Assembly (NCBI GenBank): GCA_903642235.1
Contig: CAHJWL010000014.1
Coordinates: 34,268-98,267 of the forward strand
Length of the DNA stretch: 64,000 nucleotides
Source of the DNA: Acidobacteriaceae bacterium
GTDB taxonomy: Bacteria; Acidobacteriota; Terriglobia; Terriglobales; Acidobacteriaceae
Direction of reading: 5' to 3'
Part shown: in pieces, positions 57,740-64,000 of the stretch
Layout: every line of letters starts with the position of its first letter
Position numbering within the stretch: position 1 is the first letter of the stretch
Made by a program: the position numbers and the translations under genes
Notes under the pieces: model-generated
Database searches by the model: none
Told to the model about the DNA's origin: nothing
What the model saw: the letters and a program-made list of their open reading frames with translations, nothing else

Positions 57740-58882
57740 ATGAGTGAATCGACCGCAGCCGTTACCGGCGACCCGCGTACCCATGTCACCCTGTCCGAGA
57801 TCTACGAGCAGCCGCGCGCCATTACCGACACCCTCGCCGCCTACGTCTCCGGCAACATCCTGAACACCGAAGCCTGGGCCGGCGTCCGCAGCGTGCTGCG
57901 TGGATCAGACCGCCTCATCGTTGCCGCCTCCGGCACCAGCCGGCACGCCGGTCTGGTTGGCGAGATCATGATCGAAGAGGCCTCAGGCGTTGCCGTCGAT
58001 GTCGAATACGCCAGCGAGTACCCCTATCGCCGCTACGACACCCTCCAGGCCCCGTCCGTCCTCGTCCTGTCGCAGTCTGGCGAGACCGCCGACACCCTCC
58101 TCGCTCTTCGCGAAGCCACCAGTCGCGGCGCCCGCACCATCTCCATCACCAACGTCGAAGGTTCGACCATGGCCCGCGAGGCCGATGCCACCCTGCTCAC
58201 CCGCGCCGGCAAGGAAGTCGCCATCGCCGCCACCAAGAGCTTCACCACACAGCTCGTTCTCCTCCACCTCCTCAGTCTTCTGCTCGGCCGCGAGCGTGGC
58301 CGTCTCTCCGCGCCAGAGGTCGCCGAAGACCTCCAGCAGCTCGCCACCATCCCCTCGATCATCGCCGGCAGTCTCCCCGGCTGGGAGCAGCGCATGTCAG
58401 AGATCGTTCCCAGCTTCGCCGCAGCCGAGGCCTTTCTCTTCCTTGGCCGCGCCCTGCACTACCCCATCGCCCGTGAAGGAGCCCTGAAGCTGAAAGAGGT
58501 CTCGTACATCCACGCCGAAGCGTATCCAACGGGTGAACTCAAGCATGGCCCCAACGCCCTGCTCGGTGAAGGCGCGCCGATCGTCGTTCTCGCCACCCGC
58601 GATGAGGCCGACCCATCCTCCATGCTGCGCTACCGCAGGAGCCTCCAGCTCCTTGAAGAGATCGCCAGGCAGCGCATCAACGCCCTCGTCATCGCCACCG
58701 AGGGCGACACCGAGATCGAGGCCGTCGCCACAAACGTCGTCTTCGTTCCCCGCACCACAGAGGCCCTCCTCCCTCTGCTCGAGGTCATTCCCCTGCAGCT
58801 CTTCGCCTACTTCATGTCTCTTCAGAAGGGTCTCGACGTTGACCGACCGCGCAACCTCGTCAAAGCCGTCACGACCGAGTAG
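57740..58882 (+). CDS. GlmS isomerase-type SIS protein lacking the glutaminase domain
   Basis: Protein of 380 aa made of two SIS domains, corresponding to the C-terminal 60% of glucosamine-6-phosphate synthase. Motifs: EIYEQPRAITDTL, VAASGTSRHAGLVGE, LSQSGETADTLLAL, AIAATKSFTTQ, HAEAYPTGELKHGP and the C-terminal NLVKAVTTE with the conserved Lys. The N-terminal Cys-dependent glutaminase (about 240 residues) is absent, so it cannot use glutamine. It may deaminate or isomerise amino-sugar phosphates (NagB-II or AgaS-like) or use free ammonia. The start is soon after the divergent membrane protein gene. Confidence 0.85.
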   Translation: MSESTAAVTGDPRTHVTLSEIYEQPRAITDTLAAYVSGNILNTEAWAGVRSVLRGSDRLIVAASGTSRHAGLVGEIMIEEASGVAVDVEYASEYPYRRYDTLQAPSVLVLSQSGETADTLLALREATSRGARTISITNVEGSTMAREADATLLTRAGKEVAIAATKSFTTQLVLLHLLSLLLGRERGRLSAPEVAEDLQQLATIPSIIAGSLPGWEQRMSEIVPSFAAAEAFLFLGRALHYPIAREGALKLKEVSYIHAEAYPTGELKHGPNALLGEGAPIVVLATRDEADPSSMLRYRRSLQLLEEIARQRINALVIATEGDTEIEAVATNVVFVPRTTEALLPLLEVIPLQLFAYFMSLQKGLDVDRPRNLVKAVTTE

Positions 58883-58896
58883 CCCGTCGCCTCCGC

Positions 58897-58937
58897 TCTT
58901 TGTTGTCATCCTTCGCGCAGCGGAGGATCTGCTTTCC
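58897..58937 (+). repeat. Dispersed hairpin repeat, long type
   Basis: GTCATCCTTCGCGCAGCGGA followed by GGATCTGCTTT. ATCCTTCGC pairs with GCGGAGGAT (one wobble). It lies between the convergent SIS and TonB-receptor genes and links the short and long forms of the element. Confidence 0.75.
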
Positions 58938-58973
58938 TCTTGCTCTCGAACGCAGCCAGAAAGCGCCACCTAG

Positions 58974-61484
58974 CTACTTCCCACCCAGCCGAATCTTCAG
59001 GCCACCCCGCACCGTAAACGGCAGTCCGGGATACCCGATCGGCCCGATATGCTGGTCGTTCAGAAGATTCTCCGCCTGCGCAAATACCGTCACCTTCGAG
59101 TTCGCCACGTACGTCAGTCCGAGATCGAGCTTCGCATAGCCGAAATCAAGATTCCGGTTTGGCAGCAGCAGCGTGTTGCGTCCATTCACATCCTCAAAGC
59201 TCAAGAAAGTCGAATCGTCCGACTTGCTTGCCAGCGACCCCTTGAACGCCACACCAAAGCGGCTGCCCGTGTACTGCGCGGCGAAAAAGCCCGTCTGCGG
59301 CGGCCGGCGAAACACCCGTTGCCCCACCAGCGGGCTCGTCGCCCCAATGGCGATCCCGGGCAGATTCGGGTTCTCCGTCGGGAAGCCGGAGGTCGCCGCC
59401 GCCGCGTCACTCGCAAAGCTCTGCTCCACCACTGTCGCCAGATAGGTGTACCCGCCGCGAACCAGGATCCGCGCCCTCGGCTGAAACTCAAGCTCCGCCT
59501 CTAGCCCTTGCGCCCGGTACGCCAGACTGTTCAGCTCCGCACCTCCAAAGCTGTTGCTCAGCGAGCTTGTCAGTGTGTCGTTCAAGCCGAACAGCGTCTG
59601 CAGCGTGCCCGCGTCCACGAAGTCGAACTGGTGCGAAAACTGGTTGTGAAAGTATCCCGCCTTGAGCACCAGCTTTTCCCCAAGCAGGCTCTGATCCACA
59701 CCCACATCCAGCGTCCGCGATCGCAGCGCCGTCGCGGGTCCCACATGGTATTGCGCGATCGCCGCCAAGTCGCCCGTGGCGAGCAGCTCCCGATAGAGCG
59801 ACGAGTACTCAAGCGCCAGCGACGGCTCCTGCACGCCCGTCGCCGCATTCGCTCGCAGCCGCGTCCCGTGCAGCAGCCGGCCGCTCGGCCGCACCGCCTG
59901 GTACGCCAGCCCAAGCCGCGGTGTTCCCGCCACCCCAAACAGGTGGTTCTTCTCAATCGCGCCGCCGAAAGAGTAAAACAGCCGTCCGCGTAGCTCGCCC
60001 TGCACACCGAGGCTGTACCCGAAGTTGGTCCGCTGGATCTGCTCCGGCGCGCCAAACCCCGCAAAGCTCCCGCGCTCGTTGTCATACCGAAACCCAAACA
60101 CCACCGCCACATGGTGCGGCAGCACGAAGTCGCTCTGGTAATACAGCTGGTCCCGGTTTGACACCAGCTGATCGCTCGCCGCAAAGAACGCTGCCTGTCC
60201 CGTAGCCGTGTACCCGTTCGCTCCCCGAATCGTCGCCGGCAAGCCGTAGTAGGTCGTAAAGCTCTCGTCGCCAAACGTCGACACCACGGGCACGCCGACC
60301 GGCGCAAACGCCGCTGCCTGCTCCCGCTTCCGCGCAATCCCGTATCGCACGAGGTTGTGCCATCCCCGCAACGTCGTATTTTCGATCGTCGCCCCACCAT
60401 ACAGATCCTGGTCTGCTTGCCGACCGCTCGCCGGAATCAGATGGAAGTCATACGCGTCCGGCAGCCCCACCACGCTATCCGCGTTCCGAATCGTCAGCCG
60501 CGCCAGCGTGCTCGCCCCCAGCGCATAGCCTACATTCGCAACCGCCGTACTCGAGTGGTACTCATCATTCCGCAGCGCGTTCGACGTCTCAAAACGCGAG
60601 AAGCCCGCAAGATAATCCAGCTTCTTGCGCGTTCCTGAGACGAACACCTCATTCCGGTAGCTGTGCAGATTGCCCGCGTCTCCCGTGTAGTTCAGCACCG
60701 GCTTCATTGTGCTTCCGCGTGGCGTCGTCATCTGCAAAACGCCCGCCAGCGCATCCGTTCCCGTCGTCGCGCTGTTCGCCCCACGATACGCTTCAAGCCC
60801 CGTCCCCGCCCCCGGCCCGCTCACCCCGGTCGAGCTCACCGTCCCAAAATCGAAGCCCCCTCCCACACTCTCTGCCGGTACACCGTCAAACAGCACCTTT
60901 GTTGCATCGGACCCGCCTCCCCGCACAAATAGACTGGACACACCGCCGGCCTGCCCCTGCTGCACCACAAACACCCCTGGCGTCTGCCGTAGTTCCTCCG
61001 CCACTCCCACCCGCGTCGCCAGTGCATCGCGCGTGACTAGCTCCACCGGCGCCGTCAGCTGTGGCAGCGGCGTCGCGAGACCAGTTGCCGTCACCGACAC
61101 CTCTGTTCGTATCTCCGTCGGCGAGAGCACCACCGATCGCATCACGATATCCATCTTTCCGCCGTAGAAGTCCTCACCGATATTCGGCGCAAACGTCACC
61201 GCGGACGTCAGCAGCATAAATCGCCCCGCTTCCCCGGCCCGTATCTCAAAGCTGCCATCCGCGCGCGTTACCGTGTAGCTCGCCGTGGATCGGCCGAAGA
61301 TCAGCTGCACCCGTGCACTCGGCACTGCACGTCCCTGCCCATCCGTGACGACGCCTCGCACCACGACCGCCCGTGCCCCGACACAGGGCAGGAGCATTGC
61401 CGCCGCGATCAGTCCTCTGCTCACCTTTGCATGATCCACGCGCACTCGCCATCCCCTCCACCCAGAGGCTAGCAGAGCGTTCAT
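58974..61484 (-). CDS. TonB-dependent outer membrane receptor with carboxypeptidase-regulatory-like domain
   Basis: Outer-membrane transporter of 836 aa. A signal peptide (SRGLIAAAMLLPCVGARAV) precedes a beta-sandwich domain (VVVRGVVTDGQGRAVPSARV), the TonB-box region is not distinct, and the plug follows (RVGVAEELRQTPGVFV, SSLFVRGGGSDATKVLFDGV). The beta-barrel ends with RGGLKIRLGGK. The plug resembles the BtuB/CirA group but the ligand cannot be named. It is divergent from the ATP-grasp gene, 125 bases away; no cobalamin riboswitch or Fur-like box was recognised in that gap. Confidence 0.92.
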   Translation of the reverse strand: MNALLASGWRGWRVRVDHAKVSRGLIAAAMLLPCVGARAVVVRGVVTDGQGRAVPSARVQLIFGRSTASYTVTRADGSFEIRAGEAGRFMLLTSAVTFAPNIGEDFYGGKMDIVMRSVVLSPTEIRTEVSVTATGLATPLPQLTAPVELVTRDALATRVGVAEELRQTPGVFVVQQGQAGGVSSLFVRGGGSDATKVLFDGVPAESVGGGFDFGTVSSTGVSGPGAGTGLEAYRGANSATTGTDALAGVLQMTTPRGSTMKPVLNYTGDAGNLHSYRNEVFVSGTRKKLDYLAGFSRFETSNALRNDEYHSSTAVANVGYALGASTLARLTIRNADSVVGLPDAYDFHLIPASGRQADQDLYGGATIENTTLRGWHNLVRYGIARKREQAAAFAPVGVPVVSTFGDESFTTYYGLPATIRGANGYTATGQAAFFAASDQLVSNRDQLYYQSDFVLPHHVAVVFGFRYDNERGSFAGFGAPEQIQRTNFGYSLGVQGELRGRLFYSFGGAIEKNHLFGVAGTPRLGLAYQAVRPSGRLLHGTRLRANAATGVQEPSLALEYSSLYRELLATGDLAAIAQYHVGPATALRSRTLDVGVDQSLLGEKLVLKAGYFHNQFSHQFDFVDAGTLQTLFGLNDTLTSSLSNSFGGAELNSLAYRAQGLEAELEFQPRARILVRGGYTYLATVVEQSFASDAAAATSGFPTENPNLPGIAIGATSPLVGQRVFRRPPQTGFFAAQYTGSRFGVAFKGSLASKSDDSTFLSFEDVNGRNTLLLPNRNLDFGYAKLDLGLTYVANSKVTVFAQAENLLNDQHIGPIGYPGLPFTVRGGLKIRLGGK

Positions 61485-61609
61485 GCGCCAATGTCATTCT
61501 TCGTCCAGCCAGGATCTGCGTCTCGCCCCACCGTACCGAATGCTGGCAGGATCACCCACCCTCATCGACAATAGGAAGACCGACGCGAAAGGATCGCCCT
61601 CCACCCCTC

Positions 61610-62653
61610 ATGCCCCACCTTCCCATCGCCATCTACTACGAGCAGCCCCACTGGTTCAAACCTCTCTTCGCCGAACTCGACCGCCGCGGCACCCCCTTCG
61701 TCGCCCTCTCCGCCGTCGACCACATCTGGTCCCCTGAAGACCACCCTGAAGAGCAGTTCTCGCTCGTCCTCAACAAAATGAGTCCCAGCGCCTGGAATCG
61801 CGGCCACGGCGACCAGATCTTCTACACCCTCGGCTATCTCGAGCACCTCGAAGCCCGCGGTGTCCGCGTCCTCAACGGCACAGCGGCCTTCCGCTCCGAG
61901 CTCTCGAAAGCCTCACAGCTCACCCTGCTCGATGGCCTCGGCCTGCCCTTCCCGCGCTCCCGCGTCATTCATCGCGCCGAACACGCGCCCGCAGCCGCCA
62001 GGGGTCTGCGCTTCCCCGTCGTCGTCAAGCCCAACATCGGCGGCTCCGGCGCCGGCGTCAAGCGCTTCGACACCCCCGCCCAGCTTGAGATCGCTGCCGC
62101 CATTCCCTCTAGCCGTCAGGACGCCCTCACCCTCGGCATGGACACCACCGCCCTCGTCCAGGAGTTCATCCCAGCCCGCGACAAATCCATCATCCGCGTC
62201 GAAGTCCTCAACGGAAAGTTCCTCTACGCCATCCGCATCGGCATCACCGGCGACACCTTCGATCTCTGCCCCGCCGACATCTGCCGCACCCCCGTCGGCG
62301 TCGACCTTCAGCGCTCCGCCTGCTCCATCGAGGCCACCGAAGATCAGGCCAAGGCCAGGCTTACCGTCGAAGCATTTACCCCGCCAGCCGACGTTATTGC
62401 CGACGTCGAACGCATCATGCGCGCCGCCGGCATCGAGCTCGGCGGCATCGAGTACATGATCGACGACCGCGACGGCCAGCGCCTCTTCTACGACATCAAC
62501 GCCCTCTCAAACTTCGTCGCCGACGGCCAGACCGTCGTAGGCTTCGACCCCTTCTCCCGCCTCGTCGACTGGCTCGAAGCTGAAGCGGCCCAGGTCTCCG
62601 AGCACGCCGCCACTCGCGCCAAAGCTCAAGCCGTCACCTCCGCCTCCCGCTGA
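61610..62653 (+). CDS. ATP-grasp ligase, RimK-like
   Basis: Predicted 347-aa ATP-dependent carboxylate-amine ligase. I start at ATG 61610 (MPHLPIAIYYEQPHWF); the frame open to 61373 overlaps the receptor's signal region. The ATP-grasp core shows FPVVVKPNIGGSGAGVKRF (nucleotide loop), TALVQEFIPARDKSIIRVEV, LGGIEYMIDDRDGQRLFYDI and DINALSNF (Mg ligands). Such enzymes join amino acids or peptides. It is followed 45 bases later by a flavin monooxygenase, so the two may make or modify a small molecule. Substrates are unknown. Confidence 0.85.
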   Translation: MPHLPIAIYYEQPHWFKPLFAELDRRGTPFVALSAVDHIWSPEDHPEEQFSLVLNKMSPSAWNRGHGDQIFYTLGYLEHLEARGVRVLNGTAAFRSELSKASQLTLLDGLGLPFPRSRVIHRAEHAPAAARGLRFPVVVKPNIGGSGAGVKRFDTPAQLEIAAAIPSSRQDALTLGMDTTALVQEFIPARDKSIIRVEVLNGKFLYAIRIGITGDTFDLCPADICRTPVGVDLQRSACSIEATEDQAKARLTVEAFTPPADVIADVERIMRAAGIELGGIEYMIDDRDGQRLFYDINALSNFVADGQTVVGFDPFSRLVDWLEAEAAQVSEHAATRAKAQAVTSASR

Positions 62654-62698
62654 TGCCTAAACCACCACAACTCGAAAGAATCAGGAACTGAGACCAAC

Positions 62699-63718
62699 AT
62701 GCGCTATGGCTTCTGGCTACCCGTCTTCGGCGGGTGGCTTCGCAACATCGACGACGAATCGATGCCCGTCACCTGGCCCTACGTGCGCGACCTCGCCGTC
62801 CGCGCCGAGCAACTTGGCTTCGACCTCACCCTCATCGCCGAGCTCAACCTGAACGACATCAAGGGCCCTGAAGCCGACTCGCTCGACGCCTGGTCCACAA
62901 CGGCAGCCCTCGCGGCGGTAACCAGCAAGCTCGAGCTCATGGTCGCCGTTCGCCCTACCTTCCACTCCCCCGCCCTGCTCGCCAAGCAGGCCGCTAACAT
63001 CGATCGCATCTCGAACGGCCGCCTCACCCTCAACGTCGTCTCTTCCTGGTGGAAAGACGAGGCCACCCGCTACGGCATTCCCTTCGACGAGCACGACGAT
63101 CGCTACGCCCGCACCTCCGAGTGGCTCGACGTTGTCAACGGCTGCTGGCGCGAACGGAACTTCTCCCATCACGGCAGGCTCTACACCGTCAGAGAGAATC
63201 TTCTCGCCCCGAAGCCCGTTGCGACACCCCGGCCCACTCTCTACGCCGGCGGTGAATCCGAGACCGCCAAGAACCTCATCGCTGCCAAGTGCGACGCCTA
63301 CCTCATGCACGGCGACTCGCCTGACATCGTCGCCGCCAAGGTGAGCGACATGCGCCGCCGTCGCGCCGAACACCCCCATCTGCCGCCCCTCGTCTTCGGC
63401 GTCACAGGCTACTGCATCGTCCGCGACTCCGACGCCGAAGCCGACCGCGAGGTCGCTCGCATCACCGACGTCAAACAATCCGCCCGCGGCTACGCCAACT
63501 ACCAGCAGTTCATCACCGGCTCGAAGCTCGAAACCGAGCTCAGCCTGCGTGACTACTCCGTCTCCAATCGCGGCCTCCGCTCCGGTCTGATCGGCTCCGC
63601 CGCCACCGTCCGCCAGCGCTTCGCCGACTTCGAAGCCACCGGCTGCTCCCTCGTCCTTCTGCAGTCCAGCCCGCAACACTCCGAGATGGAACGCTTTGCC
63701 GCTGAAATCATCGCCTGA
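62699..63718 (+). CDS. LLM-class flavin-dependent monooxygenase (SsuD/SfnG-like)
   Basis: Bacterial-luciferase-like TIM-barrel enzyme, 339 aa, using FMNH2 supplied by a separate reductase. Motifs: GFWLPVFGGWLRNIDDES, FHSPALLAKQAANIDRISNG, RLTLNVVSSWWKDEATRYG, DEHDDRYARTSEWLDVV and YAGGESETAKNLIAAKCDAY. The NVVSSWW segment is like alkanesulfonate or dimethylsulfone monooxygenases, but the neighbouring ATP-grasp gene, rather than sulfonate genes, points to another substrate. No flavin reductase gene is in view. Confidence 0.85.
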   Translation: MRYGFWLPVFGGWLRNIDDESMPVTWPYVRDLAVRAEQLGFDLTLIAELNLNDIKGPEADSLDAWSTTAALAAVTSKLELMVAVRPTFHSPALLAKQAANIDRISNGRLTLNVVSSWWKDEATRYGIPFDEHDDRYARTSEWLDVVNGCWRERNFSHHGRLYTVRENLLAPKPVATPRPTLYAGGESETAKNLIAAKCDAYLMHGDSPDIVAAKVSDMRRRRAEHPHLPPLVFGVTGYCIVRDSDAEADREVARITDVKQSARGYANYQQFITGSKLETELSLRDYSVSNRGLRSGLIGSAATVRQRFADFEATGCSLVLLQSSPQHSEMERFAAEIIA

Positions 63719-64000
63719 CCATCGCCAGCGGCTTGCTTCTTTGTTGTCATTCCGTAGGGATCTGCTTCTTATCAAACAGCCTGAACGATCCAGCATTTCA
63801 AATTGTCATCCTGAACGAAGCGAAGGATTCAGCTTCGCCTCTTCCTCACGGAGCGAAGCGACATATGAGCCCCGCGCGGCAGCAATGGCGTAATCACTCA
63901 TGGCCGCGACCTAAAATGTAAGAACAGGAAATCAACGGATGCACCGCCTGCAAATCCAGACCTAAACGGTGTGCTTCGAAGACTTTTGCACCTAAGTACC
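63719..64000. other. Terminal gap with dispersed repeats
   Basis: No gene is supported in the last 282 bases. There is a short-type repeat at 63736-63770 (GTCATTCCGTAGGGATCTGC core) and a long-type repeat at 63803-63835 (GTCATCCTGAACGAAGCGAA). The rest shows nothing I can name. Confidence 0.7.

Noticed and set aside
61485..61609. Cobalamin or other riboswitch upstream of the TonB-dependent receptor
   Set aside because: No conserved riboswitch element was recognised in the 125-base gap; the receptor ligand stays open.

Overview
The window reads as a piece of an acidobacterial chromosome, most likely Terriglobia/Acidobacteriaceae (Granulicella, Terriglobus or Edaphobacter-like). This is an inference from high GC, a hopanoid operon, a Tol-Pal operon with CpoB, a DUF1800/DUF1501 pair, and a dispersed hairpin repeat built around GTCATCC...GGATCTGC that follows many genes. 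I could not run a database search. No tRNA, rRNA, CRISPR array, insertion sequence or prophage was seen.

Layout. 1-2.7 kb: a sensor kinase (cut by the window edge) and an NtrC-type regulator. 2.75-12.1 kb (minus strand): one tightly spaced run, recN-ispH-shc-hpnH-unknown-hpnA-hpnG-Zn dehydrogenase, that is isoprenoid supply, squalene cyclisation and hopanoid side-chain construction. 12.3-17.7 kb: a complete tolQ-tolR-tolA-like-tolB-pal-cpoB set, with a strong terminator between pal and cpoB. 17.8-24 kb: a DapA-fold protein lacking the catalytic lysine, a small membrane protein and carAB. 24.2-29.2 kb: an H+-pyrophosphatase, a VOC protein and a fused alpha/beta E1 2-oxoacid dehydrogenase. 29.5-33.1 kb: the DUF1800/DUF1501 pair. 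33.4-44.2 kb: DoxX, alpha/beta hydrolase, Rieske protein, a 40-residue His-rich secreted peptide, a thioredoxin-fold DUF255 protein, a TolC-family protein, truA, an M20 peptidase and an unknown Lys/Pro-rich protein. 44.4-50.4 kb: an exported superoxide dismutase, nrdB and nrdA with NrdR- and DnaA-box-like sites upstream, and an RlpA-like protein.

50.6-56.9 kb is the most unusual part: an MBOAT acyltransferase, two SGNH hydrolases, a dedicated acyl carrier protein and a KAS III-like protein whose catalytic cysteine is serine. I infer an envelope or exopolysaccharide acylation pathway in which the Ser-type KAS III loads the carrier, the MBOAT protein moves the acyl group across the membrane and the SGNH proteins place it outside. 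It resembles dlt and alginate-acetylation logic but has no DltA-type activating enzyme in view.

57-64 kb: a membrane protein, a GlmS isomerase-type SIS protein without the glutaminase domain, a TonB-dependent receptor, and a divergent ATP-grasp ligase plus LLM flavin monooxygenase pair. The last 280 bases hold dispersed repeats and no gene I can support.
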